Source: Cacajao melanocephalus (lineage: Eukaryota; Chordata; Mammalia; Primates; Pitheciidae). Taken from it: DNA of 64,000 nt. Location of the stretch: the NCBI GenBank assembly GCA_963573385.1, contig CAUYLG010021647.1, forward strand, positions 1 to 64,000, in the 5' to 3' direction. A program made the translations under genes and the position numbers. The notes under the pieces were generated by a model. That model worked only from the letters and a program-made list of their open reading frames with translations, did no database searches and had not been told where the DNA came from. How positions within the stretch are numbered: position 1 is the first letter of the stretch; every line of letters begins with the position of its first letter. Positions 48,001 to 59,880 of this stretch are shown here, piece after piece.

Positions 48001-49643
48001 TTAACTTTTTGAAAAACTAACTTCTGGTTTCATTGATGGTTTGTATTGTTTTCTTCATTTCAACTTTATTTATTTCTGCTCTGATTATTATTGTTTCTTC
48101 TACTAATTTTGGGTTCAGGTTGCTCTTGCTTTACTTCTTTAAGATGCATTGTTAGTTTGTTTATTTGAAGTTTTTCTTCTTTTTGATGTAGGCATTTATA
48201 GCTATAAACTTCCCTCTTAGTACTGCTTTTGCTGTATCACATAGGTATTAGCATGGTGTGTTTCCATTATCACTTGTTTCAAGAAATTTTTCAAATTCCT
48301 GCAACCCAGTTATGCCTAGTGTTTCATTATTGGAACACTAAGCATGTGGGAGTTATTTATATTTTGTTGCTCAAGGTCATTGCCAAAGTCTGATTTTTCA
48401 AATTCAAAAAATTGCAACCTCAAGTATAAATGGGTTAATTTCTTCATGGATCCACCGGTCACTCAGCAGCATAATGTTTGATTTCCTTGTATTGTATAAT
48501 TTCCAAAATTCCTCTTATTATTGATTTCTAGTTTTATTTCATTGGATTCAGTGAAGATGCTTGAAATTTCAATTTTTTGAATGTTTTCAGACTGGTTTTT
48601 TGACCTAATATGTGGTCTATCCTTGAGAATGATCCATGTGCTGAGAAAAAGAATGTATATTATGTAGGTCTTGATGAAACGTTATGTAATATCTATTAGA
48701 TTCATTTGTTCTGTAGTGTAGACTAAGTCCAATGTTTCCTTGTTGATTTTCTGTTTAGAAGATTTGTCCAGTGCTGAAATTGGGGTATTGAAGTCTCCAG
48801 CTGTTATTGTATTGGGGTCTATTTCTCTTTTCAGCTCTAATAATATTTGTTTCAGCTCTAATAATATATATACCTGGGTGCTCCAGTGTTGCATGCATAT
48901 ATGTTTAAAATTTGTATCCTCTTGCTGAATTCACCCCCTCATGATTATATAAATATGACTATCTTTGTCTCTACTCATAGTTTTTGTCTTGAAATCTATT
49001 TTGTCCAATTTAATTACAGCTACTTCTGCTCTTGTTTTGTTTCCATTGGCATGGAATATCTTTTTTCCAACTCTTTATTTTTAATGCTTATAGGTGAAAT
49101 ATGTTTCTTGTAGGCAACAGATCAGTGGGTCTTTTTTTTTTTTAATCCATTCAGGTACTCTATGACTTTTGATTGGAGAATTTAGTCTATTTACATTCAT
49201 TGTTATTATTGATAAATAAGCACTTACTCCTGCCATTTTGTTATTTGTATTCTGGGTGCTTTGTGATCTTCTTTTCCTTTCTTCTTTCCTTCCTGCCTTT
49301 CTCTGGTGATATGATTTTATTTTATTTTTTGTATCCATTGTTTGATTTTTGGTTTGAGGCTACTATGAGACTTCCAAATACTATCTTATAGCCCATTATT
49401 TTAAGCTGATAACAACCTAATACTGTTTGCATAAACAAACTGACAAATAAGCAAAAAGAAAACTAATGATGACTCTATGCCTTAATTTCATTCCCCCAGC
49501 TTTGTTAATTTTTGTTATTATTTATATCTAATTGTATTCTGTATGTCTTAAAAAGTTGTTATAGTTATTATTTTTTGTTGATTCATTGTTTAGTTTTCCT
49601 ACTTAAGAGTAGTTTACACACCATAGTTACGATATTCTGTGGT
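45098..49643 (-). mobile_element. L1 (L1MA/L1PB-like), antisense, 3' part
   Basis: Reverse complement of an L1: 3'UTR at 45098-46000 ('ccctcaagcatttatccttt', 'ttatttcacttaacataatg'), then ORF2 landmarks upstream to about 49240. The plus strand reads as continuous L1 antisense up to 49643, where a MaLR provirus begins. The L1 resumes at 51961. No convincing target-site duplication was found around the whole L1. Confidence 0.95.
46028..49240 (-). pseudogene. L1 ORF2 pseudogene (endonuclease and reverse transcriptase)
   Basis: ORF2 encodes the endonuclease and reverse transcriptase that drive L1 and Alu retrotransposition. Four minus-strand pieces are recognisable in order: the endonuclease start (within 49081-49338, LSIITMNVN, ICCLQETYF), the endonuclease AGDFNTPISALD motif (48682-48894), a reverse transcriptase piece with [16 protein letters not shown] (47274-47624), then C-terminal pieces at 46570-46821 ([18 protein letters not shown]) and 46028-46396 ([14 protein letters not shown]). 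Stops and frameshifts separate all of them and the reverse transcriptase active-site block is not in an open piece, so no active protein is expected. Confidence 0.93.
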
Positions 49644-50003
49644 TGACATGTTTTGGCTGTGTCCCCACCCAAATCTCATTTTGAATTTTAGTTCCCCTAA
49701 TCACCACATGCCATGGGAGAGATCAGGTGAAGATAAATGAATCATGGGGTGGTTCGCCCATCCTGTTTTTATGATAGTGAATTAGTTCTCATGAGATCTG
49801 ATGGCTTTATAAGGGCCCTCCTCTTTCACTGGACACTTATTCTCTCTTTTGCCATGCTGTGAAGAGGTGTCTTCCACCATGATTTTAAGTTTCCTGAGGC
49901 CTTCCCAGCCATGCAGAAGTGTGAGCCCATTAAATCTCTTTCCTTTGTAAATTACCCCACCTTGGGTATTTCTTCATAGCAACATGAGAACAGACTAATA
50001 CAG
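49644..50003 (+). mobile_element. MaLR provirus B, 5' LTR (THE1/MST type)
   Basis: Starts tgacatgttttggctgtgtc and ends 'gaacagactaatacag'. Preceded by gtggt (49639-49643). Compared with the 3' LTR it lacks a block near 'gtgtttgcttcccc' and differs at many positions, showing great age. Confidence 0.95.
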
Positions 50004-51582
50004 TAAATTGGAACCAAGTAATGGGGCACTGCTGTAAAGATACCCCAAAATGTAGCAGTGATTTTGGAACTGGGTGACAGGCAGAGGTTGAAACAGTTTG
50101 AAGGGCTCAGAAGAAGAAAGGAAGATGTGGGAAAGTTTGGAATTTCCTAGAGACTTGTTGAATGGCTTTGACCAAAATGCTGATAGTGACATAGACAGTG
50201 AAGTCCAGGCTGAAGTGGTCTCAGATGGAGATGAGGAACTTGTTGGGAACCGGAATAAAGGTGACTTTTGCTATGCTGTAGCAAAGAGACTGGAGGCATT
50301 TTGCCCCTGCCCTAGAGATCTGTGGAACTTTGAGCTTGAGAGAGTTGATCTGGGTATTTGGCAGAATAAATTTCTAAGCAGCAAAGTGTTCAAGAAGTAA
50401 CTTGAGTGCTGTTAAAAGTATTCAATTTTATGTATTTGCAAAGATATGACTTGGGAATGGAACATATGTTTAAAAGGGAAGCAGAGCATAAAAGTATGAA
50501 AATTTTGCAGTCTGATGACGAAATACAAAAGAAAAACCCACTTTCTGAGGAGAAATTCAAGCCAGCTGCAAAAATTTGCATACCTAATGGGGAGCCAAAT
50601 GTTAATTGCCAAGACAATGGGGAAAATGTCTCCAGGGCATGTCAGAGGTCTTCATAGCAGCCCCTCCCATCACAGGCCTGGAGGCCTAGGAGGAATAAAT
50701 GGTTTTGTGGGCTGGGTCCAGGGCCTTGATGCTCTGTGCAGTATCAGGACTTTGGGTACTGCATCCCAGCTATGGTTAAAAGGAGCCAATGTACAGTTCA
50801 GGTTATTGCTTCAGAGGGTTCAAGCCCCAAGCCTTGATGGCCTACATGTGGTGTTGGGCCTGTGGGTGCACAGAAGTCAAGAATTGAGGTTTGGGAACCC
50901 CTACCTAGATTTCAGAGGATGTATGGAAATGCCTGAATCTCCAGGACGAAGTTTGCTGAAGGGGTGGGGCCTGCATAGAGAATCTCTGCTAGGGCAGTGC
51001 AGAAGTGAAATGTTGAGTCAAAGCCCCCACACAGAGCGCCCACTACGGCACTGCCTAGTGGAGCTGTGAGAAGAGGGCCACCGTTATCCAGACCACAGAA
51101 AGGCAGACCCACTGACTGCCTGCATGGTGTGCCTGGAAAAGATGCAGACAGTCAACACCAGTCTGTGAAAGCAGCCATCAGTGGGGCTGTGCAAAGTCAC
51201 AGGGGTGGAGTTGCCCAAAACCATGGGAGCTCACCTCTTCCACCAGTCAAAGGAGATCATTTTGGAAGTTTAAGGTTTAATGACTGCCCTATTGGATTTC
51301 GGACTTTCATGGGACCTATAGCCCCTTTTGGCCAATTTCTCCCATTTGGAACCAGTGTATTTACCCAATGCCTGTACACCCTTAGTATTTAGGAAGTAAC
51401 TAAACTGCTTTTGATTTTACAGGCTTATAGGCAGAAGGGACTTGCCTTGTCTCAGATGAGATCTTGGACTTAGACCCTTGAGTTAATGCTGGAAGGAGTG
51501 AAGACTTTGGGAAACTGTTAGAAAGGCATGACTGTGTTTTGAAATGTGAAGGCATGAGATTTGGGACAGGACATGGGTGGAA
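50004..51582 (+). mobile_element. MaLR provirus B, internal region
   Basis: Continuous from the 5' LTR ('tgatcttggaactgggtgac'-like start at about 50055) to a purine-rich tract before the 3' LTR. Three plus frames occur: 100 codons (50098-50400, acidic), 184 codons (50515-51069), and 108 codons (51066-51392). The last is the counterpart of 20998-21384 in provirus A. No protease, reverse transcriptase or envelope is recognisable, consistent with a non-autonomous element. Coding status is not supported. Confidence 0.92.
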
Positions 51583-51955
51583 TGATATGGTTTGGATGTA
51601 TCCCCACACACATCTCATCTTTAATTGTAGTTCTCATGGTCCCCACATGTTGTAGGGGGAACTCAGTGGGAGGTAATTGAATCATGGGGCAGTTATCTCC
51701 ATACTGTTCTTGTGATAGTGAGTGAGTTATCATGAAATCTGATAGTTTTATAAAGGGCTTTTTCCCTTTTGCTAGGCACTTCTCCTTTCTGCCATAATGT
51801 AAAGAAGGATGTGTTTGCTTCCCCTTCTGCCATGATCGTAAGTTTCCTGAGGCCTCCCCAGCCATGCAGAATTGTGAGTCAATTTAACCTCTTTCCTTTA
51901 TAAATTACCCAGTCTCAGGCAGTTCCTTATAGCAGCATGAGAATGGACTAACATG
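51583..51955 (+). mobile_element. MaLR provirus B, 3' LTR
   Basis: Begins 'tgatatggtttggatgtatc', contains 'gatagttttataaagggctt' and 'gcctccccagccatgcagaa', ends 'gaatggactaacatg'. Followed by gtggt (51956-51960), matching the five bases before the 5' LTR. Confidence 0.95.
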
Positions 51956-52479
51956 GTGGTTTTCTGTATAGTTACTATTGCCAATGAGTTTTGGACCTTC
52001 AGATGATTTCTTTTTGCTCACAAACATCCTTTTCTTTCTAATTGAAGTATTCCATTTAGCATTTCTTGTACGACAGGTCTGGTGTTGATGAAATATTACA
52101 GTTTTTGTTTGACTGGGAAAGTTTTTTATTTATATTTTGTGTTTGAAGAAGAATTTTGATAGATATACTATTCTAGGGCAAAAGTTTTTTTTTTTTTTCC
52201 TTTAGTCCTTTAAATATGTCACATCATTCTCTCCTTGCCTGTGAAGTTTCCAATGAAAATCCTCTTGCAAGATGTATTGGAGCCCCACTGTATGGAGTTC
52301 TTGCTACTTCTATAATCTCATCTTTGTCCTCAACCTCTGGGAGTTTATTAAATGCCTTGAGGTAGTCTTCTTTGGGTTAAATCTTGATGTTCTATAACCT
52401 TCTTGTGCTTGGATATTGCTATCTCTAAGTTTGGGAAGTGCTCTGTTATTATCCCTTTGAATAGACTTTCTACCCCATC

Positions 52480-52850
52480 TCTTTATCTACCTCCTCTTTA
52501 AGGCTAATAACTCTTAGATTTGCCCTTTTGAAGCCATTTTCTAGATCCTGTAGGTGTGCTTTATTGTATTTTATTCTTATTTATTTTGTCTCTTCTGACT
52601 GTATTTTGTAATATCCTGTGTTCAAACTCACTAATTCTTTCTTCTGCTTGATTTTAATTGTTATTAAAACCGTTGTATTCTTCAATATGCCAATTGCATT
52701 TTTCAACTCCAGAATTTCTGTTTGATTCTTTTTATTTCAATCTCTTTGTTAAATTTACCTAATAGAATTCTGAATTCCTTCTCTGTGTTATCCTGAATTT
52801 CTTTCAGTTTCCCCAAACAGCTATTTTAAATTCTCTGTCTGAAAGGTGAC
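52480..52850 (-). pseudogene. L1 ORF1 pseudogene remnant
   Basis: On the minus strand the segment around 52640-52810 translates into a charged, Lys/Glu-rich coiled-coil stretch typical of the L1 ORF1 RNA-binding protein, broken by stops. No frame over 60 codons survives. Confidence 0.55.
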
Positions 52851-53598
52851 ATATATCTGTTTCTCTAGGATTGGTGCCTGGTGGCTTATTTAATTCATTT
52901 GGTGAGGTGACGTCTTTCTGGCTCATCTCAATACTTGTAGATATTCATCTGTGTCTGGGCATTGAAGAGTTAGGGATTTATTATAGTCTTTGTAGTCTGG
53001 GCTTGTTTGTACCTATCCTTCTTGGGAAGACTTCCTGGATATTTAAAAGGACTTGGGTTTTGTGATCTAAGCTGTAACTGCTTTAGGGGGTACCCCAAGC
53101 CCAGTAATATTGTGGTTCTTGCAGACTTGTAGAGGTACCAACTTGAAGATCCTGGTTAAGATCCAGAAGAATTCTCTGGATTAGAGACTCTTGTTCTCAT
53201 CCCTTACTTTCTCCCAAACAAATGGTGTCTCTCGTTTGTTTCTAAGCCACCTGGAGCTGGGGTTGAAGTGACACAAATACCCCTTTGGCTACCACCCTTA
53301 GCACCATACTGGGTCAGACCTGAAGTGAGCATAGCACTGAGTGTCACTCAAAGCCTTCTGTAACTACTTCCTGGCTACCACTATGATCACTCAAAGCCCT
53401 GCGGCTCTACAAGCAGCAAGTGGCAAAGCCATCCAAACCTACCTCCCTCCCTTCAGGGCAGAGAGTTCCCCCAGTCCCTAGGTAGGTCCAGAAGTGCCAT
53501 CTAGGAGCCAGGGTCTAGAGTAAAAAATCTTAGCAGTTTACCTGGTGTTCTACTATACTCCATCTGAGCTAGCACTCGAATCACAAGATGCAACCCTT

Positions 53599-53628
53599 CC
53601 CATGCTTCCCTTCCCTTTCCCTTCCCTT
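53599..53628. repeat. (CCCTT)n pyrimidine repeat
   Basis: Short run of CCCTT-type units in the L1 5'UTR. Confidence 0.85.
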
Positions 53629-54893
53629 TCCAAAAACAGAGAAGCCTCATCAAAAGCAGAGGAATCTCACCTCATGGCCACCACCACCTCAGGCCCATCA
53701 GGAGTACTGCCAGACTTCCACTGACCTTCCCTTAAGGCTCAAGGGCTCTTTAGCCAGACTGTGGTAAATATTGCCTGGCCTAGGACTCACCCTTCAGGGG
53801 AGTGGGGTCCCCTCTGGGCCAGGGGAGGCCCTGATATCCCATCCAAGAGCCAAATTCTGGAATGAAAGACTACAAGAACCCTCCTGATACCCTACCCACT
53901 GTGGCTGAACTGGTACTTAAAGCCAGAAAGTCTCAGTGTCTCATCCAAGGCACTTGATGTACCTGGGTGGTATTACTGCTGGCTATTCAGGGCCCAAGGG
54001 CTCTTTAGTTAGCAGGTGGTGAAATCTGCCAGGACTGGGCATTTTTCTTCAAGGAAGCAGGTTCCCTTTGGCCCAGAGTATGTCTAGAAATGTCTGGGAG
54101 CTAGGGCCTGGAAAGGGGGCCTCGTGACTCTGACCAGTGCCCTATCCTACTGTGGCTGAGCTGCTATTCAAGACGCAAGACAAAATACTTCCCACTTTTT
54201 CATCTGACTTCCTTAATCAGAACCAAGGAGTCTTTTTTGAAGTTGCAAGCTGTGTAGCCTGGAGTTAGGGGCGGGGTGATACCAGCACCCTCTTAGCCAC
54301 CTGGGCAGGTATCTTAGTAGATATGTGTGTCTCCCCACCACATCTGACCTAGTCCACTGTCTTTGGGCCTAGTTCAGCCTGAGGATTGATCTAGTTGTTG
54401 CATTCCTTGTGGCCTAGACTGCCTTTCAAGTTTATTTTGGGTTGCAGCATATTTTAGCCTGTGGTGGCAAGGCTTATGGGAACTCAAGTTCTGACCCCTG
54501 CGATCAGCTATTCCTGTTGGGCTAGGGCTGGTTTAGATGCTCCCTCCATGGATGAGTGTCAGCTGAGTTTGGTCGGACTTTGCTTTCTGCTGTAAGAAGG
54601 GCAGCACTGAGTTCAGTGTCTTCAATTGCTGGCTCTCCCCAGGGCACAGAAATACCCTCCATACCATGCTGCAGCAGGAGGGATGGCAATAGTGATTCAA
54701 GACTGTCCTTCTTGTCTCTTCAGTGCCTCTTTCAGTGATACGAAGTGAAAACCAGGTACTATGAGTGCTCACCCGATTTTTGGTTCTTACAAAGATTTTT
54801 TTGTGTGTGTCGATAGTTGTTAAATTGTTGTCCTTGGAGGGATGAGATGATTGGTGGAGGCTTCTATTTTGCCATCTTGTTCTACCCCTCCAG

Positions 54894-55454
54894 TGCTATA
54901 TTTCTTAAAGAAAGCATTTAAAATCACTTAGGTGGCTTGCTAGTCTGTATGATTATGCAATTTTACATTCTTTTAATATATTTCAATCTCTACTGCATCA
55001 GGACAATCATACGACACCACACTAATACTAATGAGCAGCTTTTTCTTATGGATACGAATAATCACATTTCTAGTTACATTTGAACACCTCTCATCAGTAT
55101 TCAAATAGTGTCTACATTTTATTAGCATTTCAGTTGTTTTTTTTAAGCCGCATGCCTCAGTTTCCATCAGAGCGAAAGGGTGGGAGATGAAAAGGCTTTA
55201 CTGGGCAAGGTAGATAGTTTTAAATGTGGGCTGTGCCACCGTAACCAGAAAAGCAGGTCGATCATCTCTGTATTTTGAGCTTCTGTGTAAACTGTGGTTG
55301 AAGAGAAGATTCTACTGTGTGAAATAATCCCATCATATGAAACAATGTTTGAGTTCTTTCTGATGACTTCGACAATTATTATTCTTAATCTTATGCTTAT
55401 AGAATATTCTAAGAAACACATCATGAATTAAGGAGAGTGTACAGTGGAATCATA
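54894..55454. other. Unique non-coding DNA
   Basis: Flank of the L1 5' end. Nothing recognised. Confidence 0.45.
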
Positions 55455-55668
55455 CAGACGTGGAATCAAATTCCAACTACTAAGCGGGCTAGTTGTGTGG
55501 TCTTAGGCAAGCAACTTAATTCTTTCATCCTTACTCCAACAGCTGTAAAAATTGAGGTAGTAAGATGCTGTTGTAATGATTAAATGAGAGATTACCTGAA
55601 AATGCTTAGCACAGCAGGTAAATGTTTAATCAGTGGTGTTACTTGTTTTTGTTATTACTATTATTTGT
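55455..55668 (+). mobile_element. MIR SINE
   Basis: 'gtggtcttaggcaagcaact', 'gtaatgattaaatgagagat', 'gaaaatgcttagcacagcag' are in sense MIR order. Confidence 0.8.
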
Positions 55669-56164
55669 CAGATTTATGAAATGAAAGCAACACTAAGGTA
55701 GAAAACTCATTTTAAGAAAGCAAAGGAACAGAGCCTGGGTAGAATCTAAACTTATTTGCTTTGGAGTGATTGAGGTATCCAATATCAGCATCAGGGTGTG
55801 TAACACAGCAACACAATCTTCTGCAATGAAATAGGTTGTTTCAGCCAAGGGGTGAAAAAAAAATAGAATGAAGCTGTGTTGGCTCTTCTATTGCATCTAG
55901 TGAAACACATTTGTTGAGCACACAGGAGGAAGAGACAATGTGGTACGGGGAGGAAGGTGTGCAGAATTTAGAAACAAGCAGGGCTCTTCAGTTTGAGTCC
56001 TTGCCTTTCCTCATCCCAGTTGTATAAAGTAGAATATCGTTAATTTTCTTTTCATCTCAGTAACTCTCATCTGTAAGAAGGTATTGGCAGTCCAACTGGA
56101 ATGCATCCTTCCAATGTAGCCCAATTTGATTGGTCTGTTGGGAGTACTAAGAACAGCCAATATA
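55669..56164. other. Unassigned DNA, possibly a second MIR
   Basis: The part 55915-56085 is faintly MIR-like ('gggctcttcagtttgagtcc', 'ctcatctgtaagaagg') but too diverged to call. Confidence 0.35.
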
Positions 56165-56345
56165 GAGGAAATACTTACTAAGTACTTATATGTATTAATT
56201 CACTGTGAATCCATGTGGTAAGTTACTACCCACATTGAGATAGATGAGATGATTGAGACACAGATATCTAATAAGTGGTAAAGCTAGGCTTTGAGACTGA
56301 GACATTTCCAGAGGCTGTGTTCTTAATCACTAGCTTATATTGTCT
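56165..56345 (-). mobile_element. MIR SINE, antisense
   Basis: 'attgagacacagatatctaa', 'taagtggtaaagctaggctt' and 'gtgttcttaatcactagctt' are in antisense MIR order. Confidence 0.8.
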
Positions 56346-56394
56346 CTCATGGTAAGTGAATGCCAGGTTAAGTATCCTAAACACAGCTTCTTCC

Positions 56395-56560
56395 AGAACT
56401 ACCCCATCTCTTCTCTATGAGAAAATCACTTTGCCTCTTCCCACACATTCTACACATCAATCAGTATGCAGTTAAAGGCCACTTTCTTCATGAAGTCTTC
56501 TCATATTACTTCAGCCTACTCAGCTCTTGGCTTCTCTTGAACCCCTGTGATAGTCACTAA
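56395..56560 (+). mobile_element. L2 3' part
   Basis: 'aaaggccactttcttcatga' and 'agtcttctcatattacttca' match the sense L2 'cttcaggaagccttccctga' region, diverged. Confidence 0.55.
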
Positions 56561-57213
56561 AATACTAAAGAGATCTATTAGATATATTTCTATTTAAGGA
56601 GGCTTACGATCTATGGGTCAAAACCATTTTAAATATTCAGCATGTAACTCACAAATTTGGTATTATGAATGACTCCAATCTGTTAACAGCTGGAGGAAGA
56701 CAGTCCCACCCCAACAACCAAGGGTGCACTTTCGGTCTGATGTGGCACCTACCAGAAAGTTTTGTGACCTCGGGAATGAGTGCATGCTCATGCCGTTATA
56801 GGAGCTTCCAGCCTGGAGCTCATGGAGGCTCGGATGAATGATCTTTTGATATTTTTTAAAGTTCTAAAGGAGCTATAATGAGTTGTTGGCTCTCTGATAC
56901 AACAAGTTTTTATGTTTTTGGTGGGAATTATATCCATTTGGTGTCTACATTGGACATTCTGATTGGCTCTTGATGACTGGATTTGGAAACATGAATGATT
57001 AGTGACCTTGACAGGGTTATTGGAGCCAGGATCAGGGTGTGATGATACCTAACAGCATGCTTCCAGGACAGGTCAAACTTGGACCACACCCCAAATAAAG
57101 GAAAAGGTATCAGGAACTGCCCAGAGTTGGTTTGCTTACTTGACTTATTGCATACTAGCCCCAAAGTCCAACCAGGGTGTACCTGATTTCACAATGTATC
57201 ACCACTTTCTTGG
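56561..57213. other. Unique non-coding DNA
   Basis: Nothing recognised. Confidence 0.45.
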
Positions 57214-57718
57214 TATCTTAGTTGTTTTTGCTGCTCTAACAAAATAGCATAGACTAGGCAGATTAAACAACAGAAATTTGTTCCTCAGTTCTGGAGGCTG
57301 GGAAGTTCAAGGTCTGGGTGCCAGCCAATTTATCTCCCTGTGAGGGCCCTTTGCATGTCAGCTGTCTTTTTGCTGTATCCTCATGTGAGAAGTTGAAAGT
57401 GTGGGAGAGAGAGAGGGGGAGATGAGGAAGGGAGGAGGGAGGTGGAACTGGAGGGATAAGAGAGAGAGAGAAAGAAAGATGAAGAGAAGGGGAAGAAAGA
57501 GAAGAGGGAGAGAGAGGAACAGAGAGAGAGAGAACAAGAAAACACTAGTCTCGTCCTCTTATAAAGACACTAATCCCATGACGGGGATTCCATTTTAATG
57601 ACCTCGTCTAAACCTAATTGCATGAAAAGTCCCCACTTCCCCAAAACCCTTTCATGACACTGGGGTTAGGGTTTCAACATATGAATTTTAGGGGGACACA
57701 AACATTCAACCCATAACA
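57214..57718 (-). mobile_element. MLT1 LTR, antisense
   Basis: 'aaacaacagaaatttgttcc', 'cagttctggaggctgggaag', 'cttataaagacactaatccc', 'agggtttcaacatatgaatt' and 'acaaacattcaacccataac' are reverse-complement MLT1 landmarks. Flanked by cttgg (57209-57213) and ctttg (57719-57723), a probable 5-bp duplication. Confidence 0.9.
57398..57540. repeat. Purine-rich (GA/GGA) tract
   Basis: About 140 bases are almost all G and A on the plus strand, inside the MLT1 LTR. Confidence 0.92.
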
Positions 57719-58141
57719 CTTTGTAATGATGACTCCTTACTGAACATTGAAATTATTAATTGCATTATACTGGTTTTTTCTCATTCCCTCATCCCTGAGT
57801 TTCGACCTTCTCCCTTCCTTGCCCTGCTTTTGCTCTGAAAGGCCAACCTTAACAACGGCAACACCTGAGCACCCTGCAGCACCACCGGAAGATTAGAAGG
57901 TGGAAGGAGAAAAAAATGTGGTATTTTTTCTACTTGCTCACCCTCTTTGTGCTCTTCTGGGAATGGCTACTCCCCTCTTTGACCACAACTTCTGTTAGGT
58001 AGCTCCCTTTTCCATGACCCGGATCTCACCTGGGTGTTTGCAACACTGTTTCCTTTCCACCCCCTCAGACCTAGGGGTGGTAATGGCTTCCTCTTGTTGC
58101 TAGGTCCTGAGCAGCTTACCATCTCTCCTCTATTCCCTTAA
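57719..58141. other. Unique non-coding DNA
   Basis: Nothing recognised. Confidence 0.45.
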
Positions 58142-58257
58142 AGCAGGATTTCTCAACCTTAACACTATTGACATTGTGGGCCAAGTAATTCTTTGTTGGT
58201 GCAGGCTGTTCTGGGCATTGCAGAATGTTTAGCAACGTTCCTAGCCTCTGCCCACTG
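58142..58257 (-). mobile_element. MER20 hAT element, antisense
   Basis: 'gatttctcaaccttaacact', 'attctttgttggtgcaggct' and 'gcattgcagaatgtttagca' are the reverse complement of the right half of MER20, a hAT-Charlie fossil. The other half is missing or too diverged. Confidence 0.8.
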
Positions 58258-58289
58258 CTCGGGTTCAAATCTTCATCCTACTGCATGCT

Positions 58290-58490
58290 AGTCCTGTGTT
58301 GGTGGACATGTTAACCTCTCTGATAAGATGTAGACAGAGTTATTGGTGTCAGTGGTTCTTTTCTTATCTGAAAAATGGGTCTCATATTTTTCTCTGATTA
58401 TTATGAAGATTAAGTGGTATAATATTTGTAAAGTGCTTAGCACAGTGCCTGGTACATTGTAAGGTTTGCAATAATGATTGTAATAGGATT
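58290..58490 (+). mobile_element. MIR SINE
   Basis: 'tcttatctgaaaaatgggtc', 'agtgcttagcacagtgcctg' and 'gtacattgtaaggtttgcaa' are the sense 3' part of MIR. Confidence 0.8.
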
Positions 58491-58594
58491 ATTTCTGAAC
58501 AATACATATACACACATATATACGCTACACTAGGAGCACACATATTAATCATGCAGACATATATCACAAGGTAAACAATTATTACTCATAACTA

Positions 58595-59880
58595 ATATGT
58601 CAAATCTGGAGTTTTACTTTTAAAACATTAAACATTTTATTTCGTGATACATAAATGCATAGCCCCTATAAAGACTTAAAGAATACTATAAAACGTGTTC
58701 CTTCTCTTAAATATACCTTCTGTATTGTACTCCATTTAATTATTTTAATAGTAGCTTGAACCATATGATATTGCCATTTTATAGGTCAAAAACTGTCAAA
58801 CATTACAATATGATGTAATTCAATCTAACAGCTCTGTGTGTTTCTCTAATTTTGTTCCATGCATTTACACACACTTACAGGTACACATGCTACATGACTT
58901 TTAAAAACACAAATGGCACTGTAACTACGTATCTTTTTTGTTTTAGAGAGAGGACTTTGCTCTGTTGCCTGGACTGGAGTGCACTGTCGTGATCCTAGCT
59001 CATTGCAGCCTTGAAATCCTGGGTTCAAATGGTCCTCCTGCCTCAGCCCCCTAAGTAGCTAGGACTATAGGAATGCACCACCACATCCAGCTAATTATTT
59101 TTGTTGTTGAGATTGAGTCTCACTATGTTACCCAGGTTGCTCTCAAAATCCTGGTTTCAAGCGATCCTCCCTCCTTGGCTTCCCAAAGCACTGAGAAAAA
59201 CGACTTTATTCACTAATAATGTGCTGTGGAGGTCTTTCCATGTCTATCTTGCTCTTTTTAAGGTTGGCAAAGTATTCCATCTTATGAGTGAACTATTTAG
59301 ATTCTCCTTTATTGATATGGATTTTCCAAAATATTGCCATATACAAATTATAGTGTAATCAACACCTATTACATAAATATTTGCATTTATGGGTGAGTAT
59401 CTCTGTAGAATGGAATCCTAGAATGGAATTGAGGGGTCAATTTAGAATTGATACATTTCAAATAATAACAGATTTACTAATCTATACCTTTGTATTGATA
59501 CTGTATAAAAGTGCCAGATCCTCAAATTCCAACAGTACTATAGAGTCAAACTTTAAAAATTTTGCAAATGTGATAGAGATAGAAAAAGATAGGTTATTAT
59601 AGTTTTAATTTGCATTTCTATAATTACTAGTATGGGTGAAAATCTTCCCATACGTCTGTTGAGTATTTGCTTTTTGTCTGTGAATGGCTTGTTCATTTCT
59701 CAAGCCCATTTCTCTGCTGGGACATTTGTCTTTTTCACGTCAGTTTGTTGGTGCTCTTTACAGATCCTGGATATAAATCCTTTGTTGTATATGTTACAAA
59801 TGTGTCTGTTATCTTCTATTACCCAGAAGTTACAATTTTAATGTAATTGCATGGTGGACATTTCTTTGTTAGCTGTGGGG
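58595..59880 (-). mobile_element. Old L1 (L1M type) 3' end, antisense, split by Alu
   Basis: 'cttttaaaaacacaaatggc' before the Alu and 'ttgctctttttaaggttggc', 'cctagaatggaattgagggg', 'ttaatttgcatttctataat' and 'gatcctggatataaatcctt' after it are reverse-complement L1M 3'UTR and ORF2-end landmarks. No frame is preserved. Confidence 0.75.
58932..59197 (-). mobile_element. Old Alu (AluJ-like), antisense, 5'-truncated
   Basis: 'gctctgttgcctggactgga', 'catccagctaattatttttg' and 'cttcccaaagcactgaga' identify a diverged Alu lying in the L1M. It lacks the element's 5' end and no duplication is visible. Confidence 0.9.

Larger units (their letters stand above)
51961..54893 (-). mobile_element. L1 antisense, 5' part (ORF1 region and 5'UTR)
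   Basis: Continues the L1 broken at 49643. 'ccttgaggtagtcttctttg', 'ccctttgaatagactttcta', 'ggattggtgcctggtggctt', 'tctggattagagactcttgt' and repeated CT-rich GC-moderate blocks are the antisense ORF1 and long 5'UTR of older primate L1s. It ends at 'attttgccatcttgttctac', the reverse complement of the L1 5' terminus. Together with 45098-49643 this is close to a full-length L1 (about 7.5 kb excluding the MaLR). Confidence 0.9.

Noticed and set aside
46028..49338. L1 endonuclease and reverse transcriptase pieces as a functional gene
   Set aside because: The pieces are separated by many stops and frameshifts.
50515..51069. 184-codon frame, the longest in the window
   Set aside because: It lies wholly in the internal region of a MaLR provirus, resembles no known protein, and no independent evidence of coding was found.
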